A DNA stretch of 64,000 bases from Gillisella vitis (GCA_009744235.1 WPHV01000007.1:1-64000), one strand, 5' to 3'; shown: positions 7,871-17,562, counted from the stretch's first letter. A program made the numbers and translations. Notes: generated by a model from the sequence alone, not told the origin.

Positions 7871-9402
7871 GGCTTGGCCCCCTGCTGCGTCTTTATATCT
7901 GTGTTCGGCACTTGAGTATTTTGACCGTTGTCTATGCTTTCGACGGGTGGGGTCAGAATGCCGGCATCGGTGATCTTCTCGTCAGGATTGGTCAGAACAA
8001 GGATTTCCGTGCGCCGGTTCATTTCACGGCCTTCCGGCGTGTCGTTACCGGCAATCGGGTCGCTATCGGCGCGGCCTTCGGTCAGGATGGCATCCGGTCC
8101 GGTAAAGCTGGAAAGGATTTCGCCCACTGCCTTGGCGCGCGCCTCCGACAGGTGCCAGTTGGACGGAAACTGCACGGTCTTGATCGGCACATTATCGGTA
8201 TAGCCGATCACCACCGCCCGGAATTTTTCCGCCGCCAGCGCCCCGCCGATGCGTTGCAGCAGATCGCGGAACTGGCCCTTCACATCGGCGCTGCCGGTGT
8301 CGAACAGGCCGGAATTGTTGATGCGAACACGCAGCCGTCCATTGGCGTCCGACAGCGAGACCAGCTTCTTTTCGACTTCCGGCTGAAGGAAGGTAATGAG
8401 GTTTTTCAAGCGGCTTGGCGGCGGCGGTGCCGGGGGCTTGACCGGCTGCGGTTCCGGTTCTTGTGGCGTAACCGTCGACTGGGGCTGCGGTTCCGGCACG
8501 GGAACCGTGATCATCACGCCCGGCGCCTCATGCGGACCAAGCCCGGCCAGCCGCTCGAAAGTCCGGTCGGAACTGTCGTTCAGGGTCAGGGTGAAAAACA
8601 GGTAGCCAAGCCCAAGCGCCAAGGCCAGCAGCGACAGCACGGTCCACAGCGCCGCCATGGTGCGAAGCGGCTTGTGGCGGGCATGGACACCCTGCCAATG
8701 GGGCGAAAGCTCCCGTTCAAACACGCCATATTGGCCAAGCAGGGTCTTGTAGAGACTGTCGCGAATGCGGGAAAGCTCAAGCGGTCCCTTGGAGGAAACG
8801 CGGGTGCGGCCTTCGAATGCCAGCGACAGGGACAGGTAGATCAGCAGCAGCAGATCCTTGGCAGACCCAGGCGATTGATGGAAATGATCGAGAATATCGA
8901 ACACCCTGTCGCCGCCCGTCACGTCATTGTGGAAGGTGGAGACCAGGCCTGAGCGCGCCCATCCGGCCCGCACCCCCCATGGCGTGGACAGAACCACATC
9001 GTCGATGGTGGCGCAGACGACATAATGGGCGGCGCGCGCCCGTTCCGGGCTGATACGGGCGCTGGCGAGGTCACGCTCATAGCGGTTGACCGCGTTGATG
9101 CAGACCTGGCGCAGTTCCTCGATATCCGGTTGTTCGGCGCGGTAGCGTAGCGCATGGGCAAGGTTGAGCAGCGGTGCTGCCGAGCGCACCAGCACCGGCA
9201 TTTCGCTGCTGCCGAAGCGGAAATTGTCGATCAGATGCGCGACAGGCATGCGCGCCGTACTATCGGCTGGCACCGGTTGCGATGTTTCGCCGTCGAGCAG
9301 GTCGGCGACCTTACGGGCGTTGTCGTCCTGGAGGCGTTTTTCCTCCGTGACTTCCACCACGGTCGGCAGATCCTGCCAGGAAGGAGGCCGTTCGTTGCTC
9401 AT
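7867..9402 (-). CDS. tssL: T6SS inner-membrane protein TssL with OmpA-like C-terminal domain (ImpK)
   Basis: This 511-residue protein has a cytoplasmic DotU-type N-terminal domain (~50-255) and one membrane helix (~TMAALWTVLSLLALALGLGYLFF). A Pro-rich linker and a C-terminal OmpA-like peptidoglycan-binding domain follow, with the NRRTEI signature. It anchors the secretion apparatus to the cell wall. The ATG at 9402 was preferred over the ATG at 9417 for two reasons. It forms an ATGA overlap with the tssK stop. It also places a threonine at residue 14 (DLPTVVE), which is the position phosphorylated by PpkA in A. tumefaciens TssL and then bound by Fha. This is an evolved TssL carrying its own peptidoglycan anchor, unlike the short form that relies on TagL. 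Confidence 0.94.
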   Translation of the reverse strand: MSNERPPSWQDLPTVVEVTEEKRLQDDNARKVADLLDGETSQPVPADSTARMPVAHLIDNFRFGSSEMPVLVRSAAPLLNLAHALRYRAEQPDIEELRQVCINAVNRYERDLASARISPERARAAHYVVCATIDDVVLSTPWGVRAGWARSGLVSTFHNDVTGGDRVFDILDHFHQSPGSAKDLLLLIYLSLSLAFEGRTRVSSKGPLELSRIRDSLYKTLLGQYGVFERELSPHWQGVHARHKPLRTMAALWTVLSLLALALGLGYLFFTLTLNDSSDRTFERLAGLGPHEAPGVMITVPVPEPQPQSTVTPQEPEPQPVKPPAPPPPSRLKNLITFLQPEVEKKLVSLSDANGRLRVRINNSGLFDTGSADVKGQFRDLLQRIGGALAAEKFRAVVIGYTDNVPIKTVQFPSNWHLSEARAKAVGEILSSFTGPDAILTEGRADSDPIAGNDTPEGREMNRRTEILVLTNPDEKITDAGILTPPVESIDNGQNTQVPNTDIKTQQGAKP

Positions 9403-10739
9403 TCTCTCAAGGCCCACATTTCGAGTTCAAGACCAGGGAAGTCGCCTGCCAGGTGCAGGGCAATCGCCCCGGATGTTTCAAGCTGTTTCCAGAGCGGCGT
9501 CTTGGTATCCAGCTCGAAATAGATGGTCCCGGCCCGGTAAGGCAGCTGGCGTGGCAGAACGGGCAGCGGGCGCACTGGAATGCCCGGCAGCGCGACATTG
9601 ACCAGTTCGGCGATCCGCTCCACCGGCCCGACCTTGATGCGGGCGGGAAGGGTACGGCGCACGTCTTCCGCCGACATGTCTGCCCGCACTGCCAGCACAA
9701 AACCAGCATCGCGCAGCAGGCTCCGGTCGTTGATCGTGCCGACCCGAACGCCGTGGCGACGCTCCACCAGCTCGATAGCAACAGCCGATTGCGCCAGCAC
9801 CGAGGACAGCGAGGTGCGCAAATCCTCGAATACGGCGCCGAACGTCGCCTTCAGATCGTCATGGCGATAGGCCGGAAAATCCGTCGCCCGCTTGCTCTCC
9901 ATGGTAAACGTGGCCAGCTCACCGGCCAGCTGGATGCATTGCTCGTAAAACTGCATGGGATGCAGGCGGGTGGCATTGGCCAGCGCATGTTTCAACAGCG
10001 GATCGGCGCGGTTGAGGATCTGCAACAGAAAGTAATCGCCGACTTCGGCGGTGCCGCGAATGGTTGGATCGCCGATCCGTTCGGCAATCGCTTCTGCTCG
10101 GTGCCGGACGATGCCCAGCAATTCGGTCATCAATTCATGCAGCCTTGAAGACGCCGTGCAGTTCAGGCTGGCTGGAATGAAATCCGGATCGAGGAGAACA
10201 GCCTTGTCGGAGCGCACCTCGACCACGCGGGCAAGCCCCAGCAGTTCATAACCAGCCAGATCGTCGCCGGTCTTCAACAGTTTCAGGTTCAGACGTCCGA
10301 CATCGATGGGCGCCAGGAAATCGGTTTCCACATTGGCATCAGGCGCTTCATAGGGTGAAGCAACAAGCCGCACGCTGTTGACCGCCGAGGTGCCAGTCTG
10401 GGCCATGTCGGCCTTGCCGGGCTGGCGGGCGGGCAGGGCCAGATAGATCACCGCGTTCTTGACGGATTCGTCCAGCTCCAGGGCGGCTGGCAGGTCGGTA
10501 TCCTCAGGCGCATCAAAGGGCGTGCCATCCGGCAACATGCCGCGCAGGCCCGATAGCGCAAACTGGCCGATGGCAAGGGCGCTGCGGTCGAGGCCAATTT
10601 CCAGAATGCCCCAGGGATAAGGTGTAAGGCTGCGCGCCACCGAGCGCACAAGGCGCTCCGTCCAGCGGTCGGACTGCTGGAAATGTTGGACGCGAAGGAA
10701 CATGCCTTCGGTCCAGGCAACCCGGTTTTCATGTCTCAT
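9399..10739 (-). CDS. tssK: T6SS baseplate protein TssK (ImpJ)
   Basis: A 446-residue baseplate subunit that connects the TssEFG wedge to the TssJLM membrane complex. The family N-terminus NRVAWTEGMFLRVQHFQQ is clear, and the length is normal. The ATG at 10737-10739 was taken as the start. A TTG twelve bases upstream (10749-10751) is also in frame but sits directly on the GGGGG run that could serve as a ribosome binding site. The gene overlaps the end of fha by 11 bases and the start of tssL by 4 bases, in a tightly coupled operon. Confidence 0.95.
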   Translation of the reverse strand: MRHENRVAWTEGMFLRVQHFQQSDRWTERLVRSVARSLTPYPWGILEIGLDRSALAIGQFALSGLRGMLPDGTPFDAPEDTDLPAALELDESVKNAVIYLALPARQPGKADMAQTGTSAVNSVRLVASPYEAPDANVETDFLAPIDVGRLNLKLLKTGDDLAGYELLGLARVVEVRSDKAVLLDPDFIPASLNCTASSRLHELMTELLGIVRHRAEAIAERIGDPTIRGTAEVGDYFLLQILNRADPLLKHALANATRLHPMQFYEQCIQLAGELATFTMESKRATDFPAYRHDDLKATFGAVFEDLRTSLSSVLAQSAVAIELVERRHGVRVGTINDRSLLRDAGFVLAVRADMSAEDVRRTLPARIKVGPVERIAELVNVALPGIPVRPLPVLPRQLPYRAGTIYFELDTKTPLWKQLETSGAIALHLAGDFPGLELEMWALRE

Positions 10740-11988
10740 TTGATGTTTCAACCCCCATTATCCTGTCAGCCTGAACAGGTGCGGCAGGCTCTTCGGCCTG
10801 CTCGCCCATTGCGGCGCGACGCATGAAATCCCTGAATGAAAGAATACGGCCCTCGGCCTGAAACAATTGCCGATAGGCTGCCCAGTAGTCGCGCTCGGCA
10901 AGGAAAGGCAGCCGCATCGGCATGTTGGCGTCCACCTTGGCCTCCAGCAGGCGGGGGTCCAGCGAGCGGCCTGCCGCCTGCATCATGGTTTGCAAAATCG
11001 CCGCAAAGGCCTCTTGCTGTCCGGCAAAGGCTTCCAGCCGAGCCGCAAGATCGGTTCCGCTGCTGGGCGACAGGGCAGGCACAGCATCACCCGGCAGGTC
11101 GAAGGCCGCGATGCTTTCAGCCAGCGCCTCCTGGGCGCGGGCGAGCGCCGCCATCATCCGCTCCGCTTGCAAATCTGAAGCCGATGGGCTCTGTCGCTGA
11201 TCCGGCTCATGATCCTCGGGATCGGCGAACACAGCGTCAAACTCGTCCTGCGGTTTTGACCGCTCCTCCTGCGGAGGGGGCAAGTCCTGCGGCGGACGGC
11301 GAACGGGTGGCGCGATGGTCACGAAGGTTTTCGGCGCGGCCAGATGTTCCATGGCGCTTCCGCCGGCATCTTCATCGAACCAATTGTCCGGCAGGACGGG
11401 TTTCATGCCGTCGGTCTGCGGCGGACCGCTCCAGCCGATATCGACATGACGGGTAAAGCTCTTTTCCTTGTCCGCCCGACGGTCAGATTGTGTGGCTCCT
11501 CCAGACATGCCTCGCTCTGAGGGCCGAGGTTGCTTCCACGGTTCCTCCACCTGCCGGTCTCCCAAAAGGCCGCGGGCGGTGGTGCCATTCGGGGCGATAT
11601 CGGCAAGAATCGAGGAAATCGTCAGCGTCTCACTGCTGAGCGGCATGGTTGGATCGGGATCAACCGCTTCGGGCGCCGCCTCGCCGGTGATCGAAACGGT
11701 AAAGCGATAGCCGCGCACATCGATGCTGGCACCGTGTTTGAGCCGGATCGTATCGCCTTCCAGCAGCAGCTTGCCATCGACCAATGTACCATTGGCGCTC
11801 TGGTCGCTCAGGACATAACCGTCCCGGTCCCGGCTGATGGTGCAATGCAGTTTGGAGACGCGGCATTCATTGTCCGTCACTTGCCAATCGCAGGCAGGGG
11901 CGCGGCCAATGGTGCGGCGGCCATAGTCCAGCGTCCAGGTGGTCTGGCCTTTGGTAACTGGCTTTTCGGGGCGAAGTTCCAGCTTCAT
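10729..11988 (-). CDS. fha: FHA-domain T6SS activator (Fha/ImpI)
   Basis: A 419-residue cytoplasmic protein with an N-terminal forkhead-associated domain (~20-95) that reads phosphothreonine. The key residues are present: GR in RRTIGRAPACDW, S and H in VSKLHCTIS, and NGT in SANGTLVDG. The middle is a Pro/Asp/Glu-rich, probably disordered stretch. The C-terminal ~150 residues are the T6SS-specific region (AYRQLFQAEGRILSFRDFMR). In A. tumefaciens Fha binds TssL after PpkA phosphorylation, and TagF blocks it. All four partners are encoded in this operon. The start ATGA overlaps the tssG stop by 4 bases. Confidence 0.94.
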   Translation of the reverse strand: MKLELRPEKPVTKGQTTWTLDYGRRTIGRAPACDWQVTDNECRVSKLHCTISRDRDGYVLSDQSANGTLVDGKLLLEGDTIRLKHGASIDVRGYRFTVSITGEAAPEAVDPDPTMPLSSETLTISSILADIAPNGTTARGLLGDRQVEEPWKQPRPSERGMSGGATQSDRRADKEKSFTRHVDIGWSGPPQTDGMKPVLPDNWFDEDAGGSAMEHLAAPKTFVTIAPPVRRPPQDLPPPQEERSKPQDEFDAVFADPEDHEPDQRQSPSASDLQAERMMAALARAQEALAESIAAFDLPGDAVPALSPSSGTDLAARLEAFAGQQEAFAAILQTMMQAAGRSLDPRLLEAKVDANMPMRLPFLAERDYWAAYRQLFQAEGRILSFRDFMRRAAMGEQAEEPAAPVQADRIMGVETSNET

Positions 11989-12995
11989 GCCCGGCCTCCC
12001 TGCGGCATGGCCTGATATTCGGTGACTACGGCATCGCGGCTGTCACTGCTTGCCGGGGCCAGCCGCGCCCAGCTGTTCCAGCCGAGCCGGGCAGGCATGG
12101 TCGCAGACCCCATCTGACAAAAAGGAATGTCTTCTTTCTTCAGGACGACCTGGGCATCGATATCGAAGCCGTTGCCGATAAACAGCCGGGTGAGGGCGAA
12201 GATTTCCGCAAGACGCGGCTTGCCAGGCGACAGGCTGATATAATCGTCATAGCCAACCGGACCGATGACGAGCCTCAGCGCTCCGCTCCGGTCCATGACG
12301 GATGCACCCGCCATAGCATTGACGCCGAGCCTTGGCCCGGACCCCTTGCCCATCTGGCTCAACTCGGCGGACGGAATGGAGACCCAGCGCGGGCGGAATT
12401 GTTCAATCGCCACCGCCATGCCGGTAAATTCCTCCAGCATGGCTCGAAGACTGGCGACATTGCGGGTACGATCGGCAAAAAATCCGGAAAACCGCAGGAT
12501 CACATCTTCATCGACACCGGCTTTTTCGACCAGTCCGGCGGTGCCGAAGCCGGTCAGCGATAGCAGCACTTTGCGGAAGGTGTTTTGTTCCTTGGTGGCG
12601 CTCCAGCGCAGCCGCCGCGCCAACCGGTATTTTTCGCAGGCCGCCACGAACAGTTCGGAAAACCGGATGGCAAACAGGTTGAGAAAGCTGATCAAGGCGC
12701 GGGAACGGCGCCGCTCTTCGCGCAGCAGCAATTCGTTATATTCCGGCGGCAGCGCGCCGAGCGGTCCGACCAGTGGCGCAAAAGCCGATTTGACGACATT
12801 GCCCTGCAACTTGCGGCGAAAACCGCTGACGGCAAGGGGGGCTGGTTGAATGCCGGAATGGGGACCGACCTCCAGCTCCGTTCCCGATGACAGGTGCTGT
12901 GCCACCCGAAATGCCGTGGTTGGTTCAAAATGGCCGGGGTCCTGCTCCAGCAGGCGGGCCAGCTTATCCTCATTGGGTTTGATCTGGATATTCAT
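11985..12995 (-). CDS. tssG: T6SS baseplate protein TssG (ImpH)
   Basis: This 336-residue baseplate wedge component assembles with TssE and TssF. The family features are the N-terminal LARLLEQDPGHFEPTTAFRVAQHL and the internal GVNAMAGASVMDRSGALRLVIGP region. The ATG at 12995 was chosen because AGGGGTG precedes it at good spacing. An in-frame GTG at 13001 lies within that ribosome binding site. It directly follows tssF and overlaps fha by 4 bases. Confidence 0.93.
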   Translation of the reverse strand: MNIQIKPNEDKLARLLEQDPGHFEPTTAFRVAQHLSSGTELEVGPHSGIQPAPLAVSGFRRKLQGNVVKSAFAPLVGPLGALPPEYNELLLREERRRSRALISFLNLFAIRFSELFVAACEKYRLARRLRWSATKEQNTFRKVLLSLTGFGTAGLVEKAGVDEDVILRFSGFFADRTRNVASLRAMLEEFTGMAVAIEQFRPRWVSIPSAELSQMGKGSGPRLGVNAMAGASVMDRSGALRLVIGPVGYDDYISLSPGKPRLAEIFALTRLFIGNGFDIDAQVVLKKEDIPFCQMGSATMPARLGWNSWARLAPASSDSRDAVVTEYQAMPQGGRA

Positions 12996-13003
12996 CGCCA
13001 CCC

Positions 13004-14785
13004 CTACAGCAAAGGCCGCTCGGCGGCCCGGGCGGGCCAGCGGACAATTGGCTCGGACTGGCCGCGCATGGTCAGGGTCAGCCGGGTGAAACTGTTGACC
13101 GAGGTATAGAGCCCGCAGAAATGATCAATGATGCTGCCGAAGATGAAGGCGGCTGCCCGGTCGATCATAGCCGGGTCAAATTCGATAGTGACATCGGTGC
13201 CTGGCACCATGGCGGGGCCAAGCCGGGCGAGCGCATGCTTGGCCTCGACACGGCTGATGGCTTCGACAAGCTGTCGCGTTTCCGGCGCATCGCGCAGGGC
13301 ATAGAGCGACAGAATATCCTTCAGTGCCGAACCATCATTGTCGAACAGTGACAGATGGTTGAGCAGAAGATGGGAGACCAGCCGCCATTGGCGCGCCAGT
13401 TTTTCATGGATACGAATGGCGGGCGTCGGCGGTAAAAGCGCCTTGATCTCGGCTACGCTTTCGCTGCGCTTGACCAATTGAAGGTGTGGATGGCCACCGC
13501 CGAAAGGCAATTGGCTGGCCAGGTCTCTGTTCAGGCATAGGGTCTCGACGCTGGCCGTCAGTCCGGTCGGCTCAAGCGGGCCGCGATTGCGATCAACGAA
13601 GGCGATCTGGGTGTCCGATGATCCGTCATCCTCATCGAACCGGCGAACCGCCTGCCAGAACACACTGCTATTGGCGCCACGCTGGCTGCTTCCGAAAAAC
13701 GGCCGGGCATCCTGTTCTTCGCCGGAAGGCGCCGAAAGCCGGACCTGTTCGACCATATAGATTTCCCGGGTGGTTTGTCGGCGGCTGTCGGGCAGCAGCG
13801 AATATTCCGTGCGGCTGCCATCCAGGGTCAGCGGTTCCGAGCTTTGCCGGAATAGATTGATGACCGGGGTGGCATTGAGGGCGATGTCGCTGGCGGAAAT
13901 CATCCGCTCCAGTCGGGCGTCGCTGGTGTCCAGATAGATGTAAAGCTCGACATCATCGCCCTGCCAGCGATCCATGCCGGATACTTCCAGGAACAGAAAT
14001 TTTTGCGGCAACGTGAAAAACTCGGTCAACAGCCGGTATCCGGCAAAACTGCCCGGTGCCGTGGGCAGCATCGCCTGCTCCGGCGCAAACCCCAGCGGGC
14101 GCAGATTTTCCGCTGGCAAAAAGACCGCATTGCGATCCTCCGAATGGCGCGCGAGTGCCATGCCGATGCAGTGATTGGCCAAAAGCTCGAACAGGGCGGC
14201 AGCCTGCGCCCATGCGGACGCAATGAAAAAAGTAAGTCGCTTGACGCCAAGCCCGGCCATGCTGTCCTGCTTGGGTGCGGTGGAGCGCAGGGACAGCCGC
14301 AACACGCCTGCCGCGCCTGCAAAGGGTGCCGCCGGCGCATCGAGCGGCAAGCCGGTCAGGCTGGCTGTGCTGACCGTCATCGGGACAATTTCTACATCCT
14401 GAGTTGTGCGAAACTGGCAGGGATCTCCGCCGACCGGTTCGGTGACGATGTCGGTATGGCGTGGCAGCAATTGCATGCCGGCCAGCATTGCGCCTGGCGC
14501 AAATTGCACGATGCTCATCGGCGGCACCGGTGCCAGATAATGCGGGTAGAGGGTTTCCAGCAGGCTGTCGGTCAGTTCCGGAAATTCATCGTCCAGTTTC
14601 TGGCGAACGCGGGCTGCGGAATAGGCGAAACTCTGGATAATCCGCTCCACATGCGGATCGTCGGCCACGTCACCCGACAGACGCAACCGCCCGGCAATTT
14701 TCGGGAAGGCGCGGGCGAATTTTTCCGCGCGCCTGCGCAGCGCGAACAATTCGTCATTATAGCGTTCCAGAAAGGTTTCAGCCAT
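13004..14785 (-). CDS. tssF: T6SS baseplate protein TssF (ImpG)
   Basis: A 593-residue baseplate subunit. The true N-terminus is MAETFLERYNDELFALRRRA, beginning at 14785 and overlapping the tssE stop by 8 bases. The reading frame stays open a further 300 bases upstream, but that part lies inside tssE and has no family similarity. The typical TssF start region (FARAFPKIAGRLRL, VERIIQSFAYSAARVRQKLD, YPHYLAPVPPMSIVQF) is intact. The length is normal for the family. It acts with TssE, TssG and TssK at the base of the contractile tail. Confidence 0.95.
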   Translation of the reverse strand: MAETFLERYNDELFALRRRAEKFARAFPKIAGRLRLSGDVADDPHVERIIQSFAYSAARVRQKLDDEFPELTDSLLETLYPHYLAPVPPMSIVQFAPGAMLAGMQLLPRHTDIVTEPVGGDPCQFRTTQDVEIVPMTVSTASLTGLPLDAPAAPFAGAAGVLRLSLRSTAPKQDSMAGLGVKRLTFFIASAWAQAAALFELLANHCIGMALARHSEDRNAVFLPAENLRPLGFAPEQAMLPTAPGSFAGYRLLTEFFTLPQKFLFLEVSGMDRWQGDDVELYIYLDTSDARLERMISASDIALNATPVINLFRQSSEPLTLDGSRTEYSLLPDSRRQTTREIYMVEQVRLSAPSGEEQDARPFFGSSQRGANSSVFWQAVRRFDEDDGSSDTQIAFVDRNRGPLEPTGLTASVETLCLNRDLASQLPFGGGHPHLQLVKRSESVAEIKALLPPTPAIRIHEKLARQWRLVSHLLLNHLSLFDNDGSALKDILSLYALRDAPETRQLVEAISRVEAKHALARLGPAMVPGTDVTIEFDPAMIDRAAAFIFGSIIDHFCGLYTSVNSFTRLTLTMRGQSEPIVRWPARAAERPLL

Positions 14786-15287
14786 TCGACGCCTCGATGC
14801 GGAAAGCCTGGGTGGAGGGGTCAATGCGGGATTCGAAACTGACCGGCGGCATCCCGTCATAAAGACGGAACGCACCGTTGATGCGCATCCGCAGAGCGCG
14901 GTCGCCCTCTGTATTGCCTTTGAGGATCGTGACCTTGACGTCGGCGAGGCGGGTCTCAAACAGCGCAATGCGCCGTTCCACCAGTCTTGCCAGCCGAAGT
15001 TTGGATTCGTCGGTGGAAAGATTGGCCGAAAGAATACCATCGACGCCATAGGCGACCAGCGCGTCCTGCAATTCGCCAAGGCCATCCGGCGGCGCTTGCG
15101 GGCAGCGGCGGGTGTTCAACAGCGCTTCAAGGTCGCGACGGATCACTTCGCGCATCTCGCGCACCTGTTCGCTGACACTGGTTTGCGGATCGCTGTCCAT
15201 GTCCGGCGTATCGTCCAGCAGCCGGTCCAGGACGGATCGGTTCAATACCCGTTCAGAGGCGCGAAACCGCTGTAGTGGATCAACCAT
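14778..15287 (-). CDS. tssE: T6SS baseplate protein TssE (gp25-like, ImpF)
   Basis: A 169-residue homologue of phage T4 gp25 that starts sheath polymerisation. The family region LRMRINGAFRL is near the C-terminus, and the start region is MVDPLQRFRASERVLNRSVLDRLLDD. The ATG at 15287 overlaps the tagJ stop by 8 bases. The frame is open further upstream inside tagJ but carries no family sequence there. Length and position between tagJ and tssF match other imp operons. Confidence 0.93.
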   Translation of the reverse strand: MVDPLQRFRASERVLNRSVLDRLLDDTPDMDSDPQTSVSEQVREMREVIRRDLEALLNTRRCPQAPPDGLGELQDALVAYGVDGILSANLSTDESKLRLARLVERRIALFETRLADVKVTILKGNTEGDRALRMRINGAFRLYDGMPPVSFESRIDPSTQAFRIEASNG

Positions 15288-16107
15288 GAGCAGCCTGCCT
15301 TTCGCCGGTCGCATCCGATTGCAAGCTTTCAAGATCGTGGAAAGACACCAGTTCGTCGCCCGCCAGCAGGCACCGCTGGCCAAGACCGGTGACGATCCCA
15401 TCCACCGCATCCACCCACTCGGTCTGATGGCCGAGTTGCAGGGCAGGGCTGGAATCGGTGCCGTAATAAATGGCGGGGAGAAGCACGCTCGCCTCGGCGC
15501 CGCTTTCCAGGGTCAGTTCCGCCGGGCGGAAGGCTGTGTCCCGGGGGCGGCGGATCGGTTGCGGGGTAACCGCAGCGATCCTTGAGAAATCGACCCAGAG
15601 ATAGGCGCCGCCGGTGGTCAGCACTTCAAGCGCATGAGGGATACGGTCGTCGAGATCACGAATATCGGCAACGGCGGCGCCGTTCCACAGCATCGGTACA
15701 GTGCCCCGGCTCTCTTCCAGTTCGGCAAGCAGGGCCACGGCCTCCCTTGCCGCTCCTTCCTTCAGGGCCAGGTTGAGCTTTAGCGCAATCTGGTCGCTGG
15801 CGGTTGGGCCGCCGGGAAAATCCGGTAGGGCACCTGTTTCAAACCAGGCTTTGCGGGCTGCCATCCCACGGATCTGCTGGCGCAGCATGGAAAAGCCGAC
15901 GGCATCCTGCGGCTGGAAGCGGACGGCCAGTTCGCATTGGCTATCGGCCTTTTCATAATCGCCAGCCAGAATCAGCAGGTCGATATAGAGATGGCGCAGG
16001 TCATGATCGCTGGCCGCCGTTTTTAATTCGGTTTTGACGGCATCCATGGCCTGGGCAAGATCTGCATCATCGAGCAGGCTGGCAATGCGGCGGGAGGCGG
16101 TACTCAT
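15280..16107 (-). CDS. tagJ: T6SS accessory protein TagJ (ImpE)
   Basis: A 275-residue ImpE/SciE-family protein. It has an N-terminal TPR-like helical half (DLAQAMDAVKTELKTAASDHDLRHLYIDLLILAGDYEKA) and a C-terminal mostly beta half (AYLWVDFSRIAAV; LLPAIYYGTD). In other bacteria TagJ binds the N-terminal helix of TssB and affects sheath handling by ClpV. It overlaps the end of tssC2 by 4 bases. It is an accessory gene, not a core T6SS gene. Confidence 0.88.
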   Translation of the reverse strand: MSTASRRIASLLDDADLAQAMDAVKTELKTAASDHDLRHLYIDLLILAGDYEKADSQCELAVRFQPQDAVGFSMLRQQIRGMAARKAWFETGALPDFPGGPTASDQIALKLNLALKEGAAREAVALLAELEESRGTVPMLWNGAAVADIRDLDDRIPHALEVLTTGGAYLWVDFSRIAAVTPQPIRRPRDTAFRPAELTLESGAEASVLLPAIYYGTDSSPALQLGHQTEWVDAVDGIVTGLGQRCLLAGDELVSFHDLESLQSDATGERQAAHG

Positions 16108-17489
16108 GCAACTATCCTTTTCGGTTCCGTCTGCCCGGCGCTAGCGCCCATCGCGGCAGCGCCCGAGGTTTCGGCGACGAGATGAAAACTGGTGGAGATA
16201 TCATCGAGCTGGAAATGCGGCTGCAATCTGACCGTGCAGGAAAAGGCGCCGGGTTTTCCAGGAATTTCCGTGACGTGTATGCCTGCTGAACGCAGCGGAT
16301 AACGGCTTCTGAGTGTCACATCCGCATCGTCATTGCCAAGCGTGTAGCCCGACAGCCAGTCTTCCAGCCGCCGCTGAATGACATTGGCGGTGCTGAGCTG
16401 GCCAATATTGTCGCGCATAATCACCTTCAGGTAATGCGAGAAGCGTGATGCGCAGAGCACATATTGCAGCATGGCCGCCAGCCGGGCATTTTGCCGGGCG
16501 GTTTCGCTGGAATAGTGGCCGGGGGCGTGCAGCGACTGGTTGGCGTTGAAAATGGCGGATGATGAAAGATAGGTCGTGGCAACGGGGACGATGCCGAGAT
16601 CGGATAGCTGCAATTCCTGGGAGCGGGTCAGTTTGACCTCGACGGGCGGCTGGGCAGACAGGCCCTCGCTTTCCACACCGATATCAAGGCCCGGCAATTG
16701 CCAGGACGCCAGCATGCCGCCATCGATCTCGTCCTGGGTGACGCCGCGCATGTCGGCAAACCAGCCGGAATCGATAAAGGTGCGCAGGATAATCGCTGCA
16801 AACGCGAAAGCACTGTTTCCCCAGAGCAATGTCTCTCCGCTTTCCCCGATATGTTCACGAAACGGAAAACCGTCATTGCGTTTGCGCCAGAATGGTTTGT
16901 GCGGCGGGCGCATCAGCACGCGCGGGGCAACCAGGCCCAGGAACCGGGTATCGTCACTGCCGCGCAAGCTGTTCCAGCGCAGCCGCGTCTTGTCCTGTTG
17001 CAACCAGGAGAAATCGGAAACCCGGTTCAGTTCGCGGAAAGTTTCAAGCCCGATGGCCTGCGGCGATGCACCGGCTATGAAAGGACAAAAGGCTGCTGCT
17101 GCTACCGTTGAAAGGCGCGCAAGTGTACTGACGGTATCGGCGCCGTCGATGGTGGCGGGAGAGAGGTCATAATCGCCGACCAGAAGCCCGAACGGTTCGC
17201 CGCCCGGCATGCCGAATTCGCGGTTATAGACCAGTTCGAACAGGTGGCTCTGGTCGAAATCAGTGGCGCGTTCCATGCTGCGCGCCAATTCTTTCCAGCT
17301 GGCGCTGATCAGCTTGATTTTCACCTCGGCGCTGCGCCCGGCCTCGCGGACCAGCAAGTCAAGGCCAAGCCACCGCGCTTCCATCGCCTGGAAGTCGGGA
17401 TGATGTAGAATTGCATTCACCTGCCGGTTCAAAACCGCGTCGATTTCCGCGATCAACCGATCCGCCAGCATCCGTGACGATGTCCTCAC
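16104..17489 (-). CDS. Second TssC-like sheath protein (ImpD)
   Basis: This 461-residue protein is a diverged paralogue of TssC encoded just after it, matching impD of Rhizobium. It keeps the TssC signature blocks: EARWLGLDLLVREAG, the FGMPGGEPFGLLVGDYDL box, the FCPFIAGASP block, and HYLKVIMRDNIG near the end. It lacks about 60 N-terminal residues present in TssC, including part of the helical region that pairs with TssB. The start codon is GTG at 17489, with a GGGGGG run five bases upstream. Whether it enters the sheath or has a regulatory role is not shown by the sequence. Confidence 0.88.
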   Translation of the reverse strand: MRTSSRMLADRLIAEIDAVLNRQVNAILHHPDFQAMEARWLGLDLLVREAGRSAEVKIKLISASWKELARSMERATDFDQSHLFELVYNREFGMPGGEPFGLLVGDYDLSPATIDGADTVSTLARLSTVAAAAFCPFIAGASPQAIGLETFRELNRVSDFSWLQQDKTRLRWNSLRGSDDTRFLGLVAPRVLMRPPHKPFWRKRNDGFPFREHIGESGETLLWGNSAFAFAAIILRTFIDSGWFADMRGVTQDEIDGGMLASWQLPGLDIGVESEGLSAQPPVEVKLTRSQELQLSDLGIVPVATTYLSSSAIFNANQSLHAPGHYSSETARQNARLAAMLQYVLCASRFSHYLKVIMRDNIGQLSTANVIQRRLEDWLSGYTLGNDDADVTLRSRYPLRSAGIHVTEIPGKPGAFSCTVRLQPHFQLDDISTSFHLVAETSGAAAMGASAGQTEPKRIVA

Positions 17490-17533
17490 TATACCCCCCG
17501 GTGGACGTGCATGCCTGATGACGTTGACGATAG

Positions 17534-17562
17534 AGGTCTGCGCGAAACTCCCGCGCAGACCT
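17534..17562 (-). other. Intercistronic hairpin between tssC and tssC2
   Basis: A perfect 11-bp stem AGGTCTGCGCG / CGCGCAGACCT with a 7-base loop sits in the 84-base gap after the tssC stop. On the minus strand no long U-run follows it. It probably acts as a stability or partial-termination element that keeps the upstream tssA-tssB-tssC messages more abundant than the rest. Confidence 0.55.

Noticed and set aside
14786..15085. Upstream extension of tssF
   Set aside because: It lies wholly inside tssE in another frame. The TssF family begins at MAETFLERY (14785).
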